A DNA stretch of 64,000 nucleotides from an uncultured Bacteroidales bacterium (GCA_910578275.1 CAJTPR010000001.1:186001-250000); one strand, 5' to 3'; positions 1-9,116 are shown, counted from the stretch's first letter. A program made the numbers and translations. Notes: generated by a model from the sequence alone, not told the origin.

Positions 1-135
1 CGTCTTTTCGGGATCCTCGTCCTTGGAGCCGACGTCGTAGATAAGGTTGAACGCCACCATGGCCGTGTTCCGGTCGGTATGGACCTGCACTTTGAGGCCG
101 TTTTCCAGCACGGTTTCATTGTAATCTATCTGCAT
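1..135 (-). CDS. M16 family zinc peptidase, N-terminal fragment (cut by window edge)
   Basis: Only the first 45 codons are in the window; the gene continues beyond position 1. The reading from the ATG at 133-135 gives an N-terminus with LENGLKVQVHTDR and LIYDVGSKDEDP, the typical opening strand pair of insulinase/pitrilysin (M16) peptidases just before the HxxEH zinc motif, which would lie outside the window. There is no signal peptide in the visible part, so a cytoplasmic form or one with a later start is possible. The start lies inside the end of purD: the two genes overlap by 10 nt, which suggests translational coupling. Family assignment rests on the short N-terminal pattern only. Confidence 0.72.
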   Translation of the reverse strand, partial: MQIDYNETVLENGLKVQVHTDRNTAMVAFNLIYDVGSKDEDPEKT

Positions 136-1409
136 AGGTCTTTCCCTATATCTTTGCGGTAATACATTCCCTCGAAACCGATTTTTCCGATTTCCGAGTA
201 GGTCTTCCTCATGGCCGATTCCAAGTCGGGAGCCAAGGTGGTGACCGCCAAGACACGGCCGCCCGCGGTACACGGCCTTCCTGCCTCGTCCATGGCCGTT
301 CCCGCATGGAACATCAAGGTTCCTGGCGACACGTTTTCCGTCCCGTTCAATTCGAATCCTTTCTTGTACGATTCCGGATAGCCTCCCGAAACGAGCATGA
401 CGCACAAGGCCTGTTCCTTGCCCACTTCCAATTCCACCTCGTCCAGGCGGTTCCGGTGCATGGCCGTGAACAACTCGGCCAAGTCGCTTCGTATGCGCGG
501 CAGGACCGCCTCCGTTTCAGGATCTCCCAGACGCACGTTGTATTCGATCACGTAGGGATCTCCCGCCACGTTCATCAAACCGATGAACAGGAAACCCGAA
601 TAAGGAATCCGCTCGGCCTTGAGCCGTTCCAGCGTCGGCTTGACGATGCGTTCCTCCACCTTTTTCATGAACGGCGCGTCGGCGAACGCCACCGGCGAGA
701 CGGAACCCATGCCGCCCGTGTTCAATCCCGTGTCGCCCTCTCCAGCCTTCTTGTAGTCCTTGGCCTCGGGCAATATCTTGTAGTGCGTGCCGTCGGTAAG
801 CACGAAAACCGAAAGTTCGATTCCGTCGAGGAACTCCTCTATGACCACCTTGTCGGAGGCCGCGCCGAACTTGCGCCCTTCCAGCATCTCGTCCAACGCT
901 TTCTCCGCCCGGCCAAGGTCGGGTTCTATCAATACGCCCTTGCCGGCCGCCAGGCCGTCGGCCTTGAGCACGTACGGAGGCTTGAGCGTCCTGAGGAACG
1001 CCTTGGCCTGCGCCAGTTCGCCATGGGAAAAAGCGGCATAGGCCGCCGTAGGAATGCCCGCCCGGCGCATGAAGTCCTTGGCGAACTGCTTGCTGCCTTC
1101 CAGTTTCGCTCCCTCGCGGCACGGCCCGACGACGATCAGGTCGCGGAAACCGGCGTCGGCAAGGAAATAGTCGTGAATGCCTTGCACCAAGGGTTCTTCC
1201 GGCCCCACCACGAGCATCTTCACGTCATGCCCTATGATGAAATCCTTCACTTGCGCGAAATTCATCGGGTCGATCGCCACGTTCTCGGCCCAAAGTCCCG
1301 TTCCCGCATTGCCCGGCGCCACATACAACTTGTCCGTCTGCGGACTTTGCTTCAACTTGTAGGCCAAGGCGCTTTCCCTTCCTCCCGAACCAAGGATTAA
1401 AATATTCAT
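126..1409 (-). CDS. purD: Phosphoribosylamine-glycine ligase (GAR synthetase)
   Basis: Second step of de novo purine synthesis: ATP-dependent joining of phosphoribosylamine and glycine, in the cytoplasm. The 427-residue product has the usual length. It opens with NILILGSGGRESA (N-terminal Rossmann-like domain), has VVGPEEPLVQG, an ATP-grasp domain with the KADGLAAGKG loop, and the signature RLGDPETEAVLPR near residue 290. The ATG at 1407-1409 gives the normal family N-terminus. Downstream it overlaps the M16 peptidase start by 10 nt. Upstream, a TATCTTTA element on the minus strand (1450-1457) could be the -7 box; no good -33 box is visible. Confidence 0.97.
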   Translation of the reverse strand: MNILILGSGGRESALAYKLKQSPQTDKLYVAPGNAGTGLWAENVAIDPMNFAQVKDFIIGHDVKMLVVGPEEPLVQGIHDYFLADAGFRDLIVVGPCREGAKLEGSKQFAKDFMRRAGIPTAAYAAFSHGELAQAKAFLRTLKPPYVLKADGLAAGKGVLIEPDLGRAEKALDEMLEGRKFGAASDKVVIEEFLDGIELSVFVLTDGTHYKILPEAKDYKKAGEGDTGLNTGGMGSVSPVAFADAPFMKKVEERIVKPTLERLKAERIPYSGFLFIGLMNVAGDPYVIEYNVRLGDPETEAVLPRIRSDLAELFTAMHRNRLDEVELEVGKEQALCVMLVSGGYPESYKKGFELNGTENVSPGTLMFHAGTAMDEAGRPCTAGGRVLAVTTLAPDLESAMRKTYSEIGKIGFEGMYYRKDIGKDLCR

Positions 1410-1456
1410 ATCATGTATCTTCTATCGTTTACAAATTCGAACAAGCACGTAAAGAT

Positions 1457-1488
1457 ATTGTTTTTTTCTGTTGTTACACGTAACTTCG
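1457..1488 (+). promoter_or_regulatory. Bacteroidota-type promoter for the lipoprotein gene
   Basis: ATTG at 1457-1460, a 20-nt spacer, then TAACTTCG at 1481-1488. This matches the -33 TTTG and -7 TAnnTTTG consensus of the Bacteroidota primary sigma factor at 3/4 and 5/6 fixed positions. Transcription would start near 1495, about 30 nt before the ATG at 1526. Confidence 0.5.
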
Positions 1489-1525
1489 CGGCTTGAACGC
1501 AGCCCCTGCGGCAGAATATTTTGCA

Positions 1526-2113
1526 ATGATGAAAACTCGTTCCCTGTTCCGTATTTTCAAGGTCGCCGTACTGGCCGGCGCGGCTTTCGGCCTGACGCTT
1601 GCCGCCTGCAAGCACGAAGGCGATCCGATGGACATCTATGGCATCTGGCAAGAAAAGGACTTTGCCAAATACGACCCCATGGCGGATTCCACCTCGCTCG
1701 ACACGATCAAGCATCTTTCGCATTCGCAACACCGACTCACGATCGAATGCGCGCAGAAGGTCGATTCGGGCGATTTCAAGAAAGGCGGCGAATTCCGGCT
1801 CGTCATCGCTTCCTGGCACGACTCCTCCTATCGCGACCCGGACCGTTACTGGTATAACGAATATGTCAAGGGCAGCTACCTGCTGGACGACAAGCACCGC
1901 AAGCTCCGTCTGGACGGGGTCTATTACACCGACGAGACCTTCGACGTGGTGGCCACCGATTCCACGCCCGGCTACAACCACAGCGTGGGAGCCTACAAGA
2001 CCCGTTCCGACTACTATATCAACGACAAGTTCTTCACCCTCAGCCTGGACGATTCCACCCGCAGCGACATAAACACGTTCTACCCCGAACTGTTGTACGA
2101 GAATTGCTTCTAA
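1526..2113 (+). CDS. Putative lipoprotein, lipocalin-like size, unknown function
   Basis: I do not recognise the family with certainty. The 195-residue product starts with a lysine/arginine-containing n-region, a hydrophobic stretch and a lipobox LTLAAC about 25 residues in, so it should be lipidated and membrane-anchored. The mature part has alternating strands and motifs such as DIYGIWQEK and GSYLLDDKHRKLRLDG, which resemble small beta-barrel (lipocalin-like or META-like) lipoproteins of Bacteroidota; that is an impression, not a match. I chose the ATG at 1526 (a second ATG follows at 1529) over a TTG at 1493 because it gives a proper signal peptide. It has its own promoter and a strong terminator, so it is probably monocistronic. 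Confidence 0.75.
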   Translation: MMKTRSLFRIFKVAVLAGAAFGLTLAACKHEGDPMDIYGIWQEKDFAKYDPMADSTSLDTIKHLSHSQHRLTIECAQKVDSGDFKKGGEFRLVIASWHDSSYRDPDRYWYNEYVKGSYLLDDKHRKLRLDGVYYTDETFDVVATDSTPGYNHSVGAYKTRSDYYINDKFFTLSLDDSTRSDINTFYPELLYENCF

Positions 2114-2152
2114 GCCGGGCACCACGACGGGAAAGCCCCGGACGCATCAATC

Positions 2153-2198
2153 CGCACCCCGAAAGCCGGACAAAAGACTTTCGGGGTGCGTTTTTTTT
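2153..2198 (+). terminator. Rho-independent terminator of the lipoprotein gene
   Basis: A perfect 13-bp stem (2153-2165 with 2178-2190, CGCACCCCGAAAG and its complement) with a 12-nt loop is followed directly by eight T residues at 2191-2198 on the plus strand. It lies 40 nt after the lipoprotein stop codon. Confidence 0.93.
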
Positions 2199-2331
2199 AT
2201 GAAGCTCACGGGGTGAAAACCGGATATCGGCAGCAAGGCCAGAGGAAGAAGGGAACCTTCATCGGCCATTCCTACGATCCGGCGGGAAAAGTCCGGCCCC
2301 TTGCCAGGACATGCGCGCGGAATCCCCCTTG

Positions 2332-2367
2332 AAAAAAAAGAGCGCCCCGGCAATAACCGGAGCGCTC
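2332..2367 (-). terminator. Rho-independent terminator of gyrB
   Basis: Read on the minus strand, an 11-bp stem (2357-2367 with 2340-2350, one U-G pair) with a 6-nt loop is followed by eight T residues (2332-2339). It sits about 28 nt beyond the gyrB stop codon. Together with the plus-strand terminator at 2153-2198 it insulates the two convergent units; the 281 nt between the genes hold nothing else that I can see. Confidence 0.92.
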
Positions 2368-2394
2368 CTTACCCGATCGAAACAATCCAGGCCC

Positions 2395-4386
2395 TTACGC
2401 GTCGATATTGGCGTATCTGGCATTCTGTTGTATGAAGTCGCGGCGCGGTTCCACATCGTCGCCCATGAGCATGGAAAACACGCGGTCGGCCTCCGTGGCG
2501 TTTTCGATCGTCACCTGACGCAAGGTACGCGTGGCCGGGTTCATCGTCGTGTTCCACAATTGGTGGTCGTTCATTTCACCCAAACCTTTGTAACGCTGCA
2601 CCGCCACGTTCTTGATCCGTCCCCCTTCGCTCAGTTCTTCCACCAAGGCGGCACGTTCCTCGTCCGTCCAGCAATAGCGTTCCACCTTGCCTTTCTTCAC
2701 CATGAACAACGGAGGCGTGGCGATATAGACGTAGCCGCGTTCTATCATTTCGCGCATATGGCGGAAAAAGAACGTGAGGATAAGCGTCGTGATATGGCTT
2801 CCGTCCACGTCGGCATCGGTCATGATGATGATCTTGTGGTAGCGGAGTTTTTCCATGTTAAGCGCCTTGCTGTCTTCTTCCGTACCCAACGAAACGCCCA
2901 AGGCGGTATAGATGTTCTTGATTTCCTCGCTTTCGAAAACCTTGTGCTGCATGGCTTTTTCCACATTGAGGATCTTGCCTCGCAAAGGCAGGATGGCCTG
3001 TATCTTGCGGTCACGTCCCTGTTTGGCCGTTCCGCCGGCCGAATCCCCTTCGACGAGGAACAACTCGCAAACTTCGGGATTGCGTTCCGAACAGTCGGCC
3101 AGTTTTCCCGGCAGGCTCCCGCCCGAAAAAACGCTCTTGCGTTGAACCAGTTCACGGGCCTTGCGCGCGGCATGGCGGGCCGTGGCGGCCAGCACCACCT
3201 TTTCGACGATCATCTTGGCTTCCTTGGGGTGTTCTTCCAGGAAATAAGCCAGTTTTTCGCTCACCAGCTGCGATACCACAGCCGAAACCTCGCTGTTGCC
3301 CAGCTTGGTCTTGGTCTGTCCCTCGAACTGCGGTTCGGCCACTTTGACCGAAATCACCGCCGTAAGGCCTTCACGGAAGTCGTCACCCTTGATTTCTATC
3401 TTCTGCTTGTCGAGCTTGTCGAGCATGCCCGACTTGCGCGCATAGTCGCCCAAGGTCTTGGTAAGCCCCAGACGGAAACCGGTAAGATGGGTTCCGCCCT
3501 CTATGGTATTGATGTTGTTTACGTAGGAATGCAGGTTTTCGGAAAACCCGTCGTTGTATTCCATCGAAAGTTCCACGGGAATGCCGTTCTTCTCGCCCTC
3601 GATGTAGATCGGGTCGGGCATCAGCACCGTGCGGGTGGCATCCAGGTAGGAGATGAAATCCTTCAAGCCTTCAGCGGAATAGAAACTGTCCGTCTTGAAA
3701 CTTCCGTCGTCCGCCTTTTCGCGGCGGTCGGTCAGGCTCAGGCGCAGGCCTTTGTTCAAGAACGCCAGTTCGCGCAAACGGGCCGCCAAGACATTGTAGT
3801 CGTAAACGGTCACGGAAAAGATTTCGGCATCGGGATGGAAAGTCACCAACGTGCCCCTGTCCTGGATGCCTTCGCCCGCCACTTTGACCGCGTACAACGG
3901 CCTGCCTTTCGAATATTCCTGTACGAAATGCTTCCCGTCGCGGAAAACATCCACCTGCAAATGGTCCGAAAGCGCGTTCACGCAGGAAACCCCCACGCCG
4001 TGCAAACCTCCCGAAACCTTGTATGTGCCCTTGTCGAACTTGCCCCCGGCATGCAACACGGTCATGACCACCTCCAACGCGCTTTTCTTTTCCTTGGGGT
4101 GCATGTCGGTGGGAATGCCGCGTCCGTTGTCGCGTACCGATATCGAATTGTCTTCATGAATGGTCACTTCCACATGCGTGCAGTAACCGGCCAAGGCCTC
4201 GTCGATGGAGTTGTCCACCACTTCGTACACCAAATGGTGCAAACCCCGCACGTTCACGTCGCCGATATACATGGCAGGACGTTTACGAACCGCCTCCAAG
4301 CCTTCCAGCACCTGGATGTTCTGCGCGGTGTACTCACCCTGCGACATCCGGGCGCTTTCCATCTCGTTGTTTTCCAATTCGCTCAT
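2395..4386 (-). CDS. gyrB: DNA gyrase subunit B
   Basis: ATPase subunit of gyrase, which introduces negative supercoils together with GyrA. The 663-residue product has the GHKL ATPase domain (VDNSIDEALAG, DNGRGIP, GGLHGVGVSCVNALS), a transducer domain, a TOPRIM domain with EGDSAGGTAKQGRDR, PLRGKILNVE and DADVDGSHI, and the C-terminal QRYKGLGEMN motif. Length and motifs fit the short GyrB form without the extra insert of proteobacteria. ParE is the main alternative, but TAKQGRDR and the C-terminal pattern favour GyrB. The gene has its own promoter and terminator, so it is probably transcribed alone. Confidence 0.93.
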   Translation of the reverse strand: MSELENNEMESARMSQGEYTAQNIQVLEGLEAVRKRPAMYIGDVNVRGLHHLVYEVVDNSIDEALAGYCTHVEVTIHEDNSISVRDNGRGIPTDMHPKEKKSALEVVMTVLHAGGKFDKGTYKVSGGLHGVGVSCVNALSDHLQVDVFRDGKHFVQEYSKGRPLYAVKVAGEGIQDRGTLVTFHPDAEIFSVTVYDYNVLAARLRELAFLNKGLRLSLTDRREKADDGSFKTDSFYSAEGLKDFISYLDATRTVLMPDPIYIEGEKNGIPVELSMEYNDGFSENLHSYVNNINTIEGGTHLTGFRLGLTKTLGDYARKSGMLDKLDKQKIEIKGDDFREGLTAVISVKVAEPQFEGQTKTKLGNSEVSAVVSQLVSEKLAYFLEEHPKEAKMIVEKVVLAATARHAARKARELVQRKSVFSGGSLPGKLADCSERNPEVCELFLVEGDSAGGTAKQGRDRKIQAILPLRGKILNVEKAMQHKVFESEEIKNIYTALGVSLGTEEDSKALNMEKLRYHKIIIMTDADVDGSHITTLILTFFFRHMREMIERGYVYIATPPLFMVKKGKVERYCWTDEERAALVEELSEGGRIKNVAVQRYKGLGEMNDHQLWNTTMNPATRTLRQVTIENATEADRVFSMLMGDDVEPRRDFIQQNARYANIDA

Positions 4387-4417
4387 TTCTAATAAATTAT
4401 AAATTCACAATAACATA

Positions 4418-4449
4418 CAAAGATAGGCTTCGCGACGCTCTTTTACAAG
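4418..4449 (-). promoter_or_regulatory. Bacteroidota-type promoter for gyrB
   Basis: On the minus strand CTTG (4446-4449), a 20-nt spacer and a perfect TATCTTTG (4418-4425). Transcription would start near 4411, giving a leader of about 25 nt before the gyrB ATG. Confidence 0.72.
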
Positions 4450-4491
4450 TAGCCGGAACGGGATTTATCAACTTTCCGGAAAAACGCCGTA

Positions 4492-6492
4492 CTAATCGAA
4501 GAAACGCCAGGAAATACCGAAACGGAAACAACGGTCCAACAAGGGATAATGCGGGGTCTGGATATAGTTCCGCTTGAAAAGCCCTTCGGCGATGTTGATG
4601 CCCTTGACAAAGAAATTGGCACGTTTCACCTGGAAATTCAAGAACACGTTCATGAAGAAGAAATTGCCCGTCTTCACCTCGTCCTGCCAGTAATAGCTCG
4701 CCAGGGACGGGTCGTAGGCATCCGCGTAATAGCTCGTGTTATAGACGAATTCCAGCCCGATCTGTATCTGGGCTATGTCCTTGATGGGTATGATGCCGTA
4801 GACGCTTTCCTGCAAGCCGAACAGGGGAAGGTGCAGGTAGTCCTTGGAGGCATAGGAAAACATGAGCATGTTGTCCAAGCCCACGTACTTGCCGATATGC
4901 GCGTTCTTGCCCGCCACCACGTTGACGATGAAGAAACTCTCGTCGGCCGTCCGCGGCCCGTCCTTGTCGAAAAACACGTAATCGTCCAGCAATCCCCCTT
5001 TGGCCCGCGCCCACCAGCCTTTGTACGAAAAATCGAGTTGCAGGTAGCATTCCCTGCTCTGATGCCGGCCCCGGCCCTCTCCCCGGTTCGACGTATGATC
5101 CCAATAATGGTGGTTGGAAAGGTGATAACTGTAAATCCAATCGGGCATGAAAAGGTTCCAGCCCAACTGCAGTTGCAGTCCGTCGCGCTTGGACAACGTA
5201 CGTTCACGGTCGTTCCTGAAAAGGTACTTGAACTTCACCCAGCTGGCCACGTCGAACATGTTGTAGGCGCTCAACCCGAAATCCATGTAGGCATCCAGCA
5301 CGAAACGGTCGGCGAAATCCACCTGCACCCGGGCGAACGGAAACCACTGCACCCATTCTTCCCGTCGCATCCGGTCATGCCAGCGCACATACTCGTTCTT
5401 CATACCCGCGGCGAACTTGAATCGATAGCCGAAAGGAACGTATTCCATGTCAGAACTACTGTAATACACGCGGTTGGTCATCTTCATCAGGTTCGTCTTG
5501 TCGGAACTTTCCCGGGGCGAAAGGAGAAAGTCGTCGTAGAAACCATCGGCCGCCGTGGTCTTGTCGCGATAGCGCATGTACATGTCTTCCACGTCGAACT
5601 CGTGGGTCAGATAGCCGTAACTGCGGTTGTTTTCGGCGATGGAATCCTTGCCCGTCTTGTAGAAATGATACGATTGCTTGAAAAAGTACCTGTTTTCCCG
5701 CCACCTGTTGTCGGCCGACTCCATATTGACAGGCATCCGCAAACGGTTGTTGATGCTGTTGCGCGTAAAGAGCGAATCGTATTTGAGACCGCCGTTCTCG
5801 CCCACCGCCGCCACGTTGTGGATATAACCGAAAACGATGCGGTACTTGGAATCGCGGGTGATGTAATTGCCCGAAAAGCGTACATTGTATTGGTTGCTGC
5901 GGCTGTTGATGTAATTGCCGTAAACGTCATATACCCTGAAATCCACCCCGAGGTTCAGACCTCGCGCCATGTTCTGGTGATAGGTGGCCTTGAAATAATT
6001 GAGGTCCTTGCCGAAATTGTTCACGAAATACAAGGTGGTATAAGGATTCTTCGACTGGTAGAACGGCGTGTTCTCCGGCGTGTAGTACCAGGAAGAAAAC
6101 GGATTCGTCCGCAAGGAAAAACCCGAAACGCGATGCGGAACATATTCCAGCAATTGGTCGGGCATCCCGAAATTGCCCCTGTTCGCGCGGAAATCGCGAT
6201 GCCTGTAAGCTTCATCGTAGACCTGGAATCCGTCCAATGAATAACGCATGGTATCGAACACGGGCAAGCCGCTCTGCATCGGAATATCGTAGAAATAGAC
6301 GGTTTCGCCCCTGTTCTTGGCCAAACCGGCCAATTTCGCCCGACGGATGGAATCGCGCCGCTGTTGCGGCGTAAGGACACTCACGGGATTTTCGCCCGAA
6401 ACAGGTTCCTGTCCGTAGGCGGCGGCAAGCGACATCCACGCCAGGACGAAGAACCAGCCTATCTTAAGAGCGGACCCACGCATCGGAATCAC
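4492..6492 (-). CDS. Putative outer-membrane porin (Porin_10-like)
   Basis: A 666-residue protein (663 from the ATG at 6483) with a signal peptide ending near AYGQ, a proline- and arginine-containing linker (TPQQRRDSIRRAKLAG) and then a long run of alternating aromatic strands typical of outer-membrane beta-barrels, ending in GISWRFFD, with a C-terminal aromatic belt. This is the architecture of the Bacteroidota family annotated as putative porin (Porin_10); function is not established. The GTG at 6490-6492 overlaps the trmB stop as GTGA, so either that GTG or the ATG at 6483 could be used. It is the last gene of the unit deoxynucleoside kinase, HU/SPOR protein, trmB, porin. I see no clear terminator after it. 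Confidence 0.8.
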   Translation of the reverse strand: MIPMRGSALKIGWFFVLAWMSLAAAYGQEPVSGENPVSVLTPQQRRDSIRRAKLAGLAKNRGETVYFYDIPMQSGLPVFDTMRYSLDGFQVYDEAYRHRDFRANRGNFGMPDQLLEYVPHRVSGFSLRTNPFSSWYYTPENTPFYQSKNPYTTLYFVNNFGKDLNYFKATYHQNMARGLNLGVDFRVYDVYGNYINSRSNQYNVRFSGNYITRDSKYRIVFGYIHNVAAVGENGGLKYDSLFTRNSINNRLRMPVNMESADNRWRENRYFFKQSYHFYKTGKDSIAENNRSYGYLTHEFDVEDMYMRYRDKTTAADGFYDDFLLSPRESSDKTNLMKMTNRVYYSSSDMEYVPFGYRFKFAAGMKNEYVRWHDRMRREEWVQWFPFARVQVDFADRFVLDAYMDFGLSAYNMFDVASWVKFKYLFRNDRERTLSKRDGLQLQLGWNLFMPDWIYSYHLSNHHYWDHTSNRGEGRGRHQSRECYLQLDFSYKGWWARAKGGLLDDYVFFDKDGPRTADESFFIVNVVAGKNAHIGKYVGLDNMLMFSYASKDYLHLPLFGLQESVYGIIPIKDIAQIQIGLEFVYNTSYYADAYDPSLASYYWQDEVKTGNFFFMNVFLNFQVKRANFFVKGINIAEGLFKRNYIQTPHYPLLDRCFRFGISWRFFD

Positions 6493-7157
6493 GTGAGTTT
6501 AAAACAGAGATACTTGATTTTCCGGCCCTCGGCAAGCCAGCGTTTCTCATAGGTTGTCCGTACCTGGGAAGCCTCTCCCATGTCGCGTTCCGAGGCATAC
6601 AGGTCGGCCGTGTTGAAACGTATCTCGTAGCCGGCGGGCAGCACCACCTCGTTCAAGCAATACTCGTACAGGTCGGTATCATCGGTCTTCAGGTGCACGA
6701 TACCTTGCCCTTGCGGAAAAATCTTGCGGTAACGTTCCAAAAAGGCCGGAGAACAAAGACGCTTGTTGGGTTTGGAAGGTTGCGGATCGGGAAAGGTTAT
6801 CCAGATTTCGGAAACCTCGCCAGGCGCGAATACCCTGTCTATGAACTCGGCGCGGGTACGGACAAAGGCCACGTTGGGCATGTTTTCTTCGACGGCCGTC
6901 TTGCATCCCCGCCAAAGACGGGCGCCCTTGATGTCCAGCCCGGCAAAATTCCTTTCGGGATGCAATTTGGCAAGGCCTACCGTATAATCGCCCTTGCCGC
7001 AGCCTATTTCCAGCACCAAGGGGTTTCCGTTCCCGTAATACCCCTCTTTCCAATTTCCACGCAACGGAGCCTGCCAAGGCGCTATGGTCGCCGGAAACTG
7101 GAAAAGGTTCTTGAAGCCCAAATTTTCTTCAAATTTGGCTAATTTGTTCTTCCCCAA
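6489..7157 (-). CDS. trmB: tRNA (guanine-N7-)-methyltransferase
   Basis: Uses S-adenosylmethionine to make m7G46 in tRNA. The 222-residue product has the SAM motif LEIGCGKGDYT, then the TrmB signature FPDPQPSKPNKRL and a C-terminal T-x-Y-E-x(3)-L pattern (TTYEKRWL). The best start is the TTG at 7155-7157: it gives MGKNKLAKF, the N-terminus usual for Bacteroidota TrmB, and there is no ATG in the first part of the frame. Six nt separate it from the upstream HU/SPOR gene, and its stop overlaps the porin start by 4 nt, so it lies in an operon. Confidence 0.94.
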   Translation of the reverse strand: MGKNKLAKFEENLGFKNLFQFPATIAPWQAPLRGNWKEGYYGNGNPLVLEIGCGKGDYTVGLAKLHPERNFAGLDIKGARLWRGCKTAVEENMPNVAFVRTRAEFIDRVFAPGEVSEIWITFPDPQPSKPNKRLCSPAFLERYRKIFPQGQGIVHLKTDDTDLYEYCLNEVVLPAGYEIRFNTADLYASERDMGEASQVRTTYEKRWLAEGRKIKYLCFKLT

Positions 7158-7163
7158 ACCGAA

Positions 7164-8456
7164 TCAGTTTGCAAAAATCCAACAATCCACATTCTTGTTC
7201 CGGAAAGCGGCCCTTTCCTTCAAGGCTTCGTCCTTGCTCGAACAAGTCCTTACGCTCACGTAATACATGTTCTTGGCTTCCATGTACAAGATCGTGGCGC
7301 CATAACCGTCGGCGCGCAGAGCCTTGCTTTTCTTGCGGGCATTGTCTTCCACCGCGAAACCGCCCACGATAAGGTAGTATTTTCCGGGTACCGGTTTCTG
7401 TATGCCGGCCTTTTGCACGGGCACCTGCTTGGCTTCCGGCCGGGACTTGGCAGGCTGCTGCGCCTTGGCTGCCGGCTGGGGTTTCGGGGCGGGCTTGGCC
7501 GCCGGTTTGGCCGGTACCGGTTTAGCCGGCTGCGCCTGCTTGGCCTGGACTTCCTGCCGTTTCTTGGCTTCCTGCCCCGCCTTCACCTGGCGTGCCACTT
7601 CCGCGTTCACGTCTTCCTCTTTCCGTACAGGCTCGGCCTCTTCGGTGGCAAGGGGCATGTCATCCTCGTCGTTGATCAACTTGTCGATCCCTTCTTCCAA
7701 GGCCGCCAATGCCGCCTGGCCCTCTTCGGCCATCCTCATTTCCGTCGTCTTGGGCTTGAAGGCCGAACATATCTTCTCACGTACCGGCCTGATGCCGAAC
7801 AACACGAACGCCGACACCACGACCAGGCAAACCAAAAGGAACCACCATTGCGAATAAAAAGCGTTTTCCTGTTTGCGCGGCTTGCCGGCGAGAGGCTTCC
7901 TACGGTCGCCCAACAGGATTTCCTTTCCCGAAGAAGTGGGCTGGGCTGCGGGCTGCGGCCTCTTTACCGGCGGATTGAGCGGTCTGCGCTGGCTGTTGGG
8001 TCGCGGTCTTTCCGTATTGACCGGAGGCATCGGGACGGGAACGGGCGCCGGCGAGGGCGTAGGCGACGAGGCGGCAGGAACAGGATTGGCGGGAGATTCC
8101 AAGCCGAAATGCTGGTCGGGCACGGACATCTCCTCGGGTGCGGGCGTGAAAACCACTTTCCCTCCCGTGATCTCGAAAGATCCTACCTTCGCTATCTGCA
8201 CGTTTCCGTTCGCTTTCAGTTCCGAGGTGACCTTGCGTACCCATTTTTCGATTTCCGCCCGGGCTTCTTCTTCGCCCAGATTCTCCTCGAACGCGAAAAA
8301 GTTCAGGAAAGCCTTGTCGGTAGGCATCGTTTCCTTGAACAGGATCTTGTTCTTGCCGTCCTGTTCACCGATATAGAAAACACCCAGGCCGGGCACGGCG
8401 GCTTCCTGCAAGGGTTGTTCGTTCAAAAATCTCCTCAAATATTCAACAACATTCAT
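7164..8456 (-). CDS. HU-CCDC81 and SPOR domain protein
   Basis: A 430-residue protein with three parts: an N-terminal pair of HU-like (CCDC81-type) domains (about 1-105), a proline-rich linker, one membrane span (about 204-221), a charged then alanine/proline/lysine-rich segment (about 240-350), and a C-terminal SPOR domain (about 359-430, KYYLIVGGFAVEDNA). SPOR domains bind denuded septal peptidoglycan, so the protein probably acts at the division site with its N-terminus in the cytoplasm and SPOR in the periplasm. The fusion is known in Bacteroidota; what the HU-like part binds is not known. It sits 42 nt after the kinase gene and 6 nt before trmB. Confidence 0.85.
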   Translation of the reverse strand: MNVVEYLRRFLNEQPLQEAAVPGLGVFYIGEQDGKNKILFKETMPTDKAFLNFFAFEENLGEEEARAEIEKWVRKVTSELKANGNVQIAKVGSFEITGGKVVFTPAPEEMSVPDQHFGLESPANPVPAASSPTPSPAPVPVPMPPVNTERPRPNSQRRPLNPPVKRPQPAAQPTSSGKEILLGDRRKPLAGKPRKQENAFYSQWWFLLVCLVVVSAFVLFGIRPVREKICSAFKPKTTEMRMAEEGQAALAALEEGIDKLINDEDDMPLATEEAEPVRKEEDVNAEVARQVKAGQEAKKRQEVQAKQAQPAKPVPAKPAAKPAPKPQPAAKAQQPAKSRPEAKQVPVQKAGIQKPVPGKYYLIVGGFAVEDNARKKSKALRADGYGATILYMEAKNMYYVSVRTCSSKDEALKERAAFRNKNVDCWIFAN

Positions 8457-8498
8457 TTTATTGTGGTTTTAAGGCGGTTATTTTTCTATTTTCCAAAA

Positions 8499-9116
8499 TC
8501 AAAAAAGTCCGTTCACCTGCGCGTCCACCCTGTCAATGATCGAACCCAGGTCTTCGGGCTTGTTCCTGAAGTCCAGTTCGTTCACGTCCACCACCAGCAA
8601 CTTTCCTTGCTTGTAGTGCTCGATCCATGATTCGTAGCGTTCGTTGAGGCTGTTGAGATAATCCAGACGTATCCCGCTTTCGTATTCCCTGCCCCGTTGC
8701 TGGATCTGCTTCACCAAGGTCGAGACGTCGGCCTTGAGGTAAACCAGCAAGTCGGGCGGTTGCAGGAAACTCTGCATGAGTTCGAACAAGGAGACATAGT
8801 TTTCATAGTCGCGCGTGGTCATGAGCCCCATCGCGTGCAGGTTGGGCGCGAAGATGTAGGCGTCTTCGTAAATCGTGCGGTCCTGAATCACGTTCTTGCC
8901 TTTCTTGCGTATGTCGATCACTTGGCGGAAACGTCGATTGAGAAAGAATATCTGCAAATTGAACGACCATCGCCGCATGTCCTCATAGAAACTGTCCAGA
9001 TACGGATTGTCGTCCACTTCCTCGTAAAGAGGCTTCCAACGATAATGTTTTGAGAGCAGGCCGGTAAGGGTGGTTTTGCCCGAACCAATGTTGCCGGCTA
9101 TGGCTATATGCATCAT
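8499..9116 (-). CDS. Deoxynucleoside kinase
   Basis: Phosphorylates deoxynucleosides for the dNTP salvage pathway. The 205-residue product has the P-loop GNIGSGKTT at residues 8-16, the substrate-binding YEEVDDNPYLDSFYED segment, and the DRTIYED motif in which the Asp-Arg pair is catalytic. This is the dGK/dAK/dCK-type family; the exact base specificity cannot be read from the sequence. Two tandem ATG codons lie at the start (9114-9116 and 9111-9113). It appears to be the first gene of the unit running through trmB to the porin. Confidence 0.9.
   Translation of the reverse strand: MMHIAIAGNIGSGKTTLTGLLSKHYRWKPLYEEVDDNPYLDSFYEDMRRWSFNLQIFFLNRRFRQVIDIRKKGKNVIQDRTIYEDAYIFAPNLHAMGLMTTRDYENYVSLFELMQSFLQPPDLLVYLKADVSTLVKQIQQRGREYESGIRLDYLNSLNERYESWIEHYKQGKLLVVDVNELDFRNKPEDLGSIIDRVDAQVNGLF

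Noticed and set aside
2311..4392. A 693-codon open frame on the plus strand opposite gyrB
   Set aside because: It is fully antisense to gyrB, has no family motifs, and similar long antisense frames lie opposite most genes here. They result from GC-rich codon usage that avoids TTA, CTA and TCA codons.
4440..4491. A terminator after the porin gene
   Set aside because: Only a 6-bp pairing (CCGGAA with TTCCGG) with a large loop and no T run on the right side.
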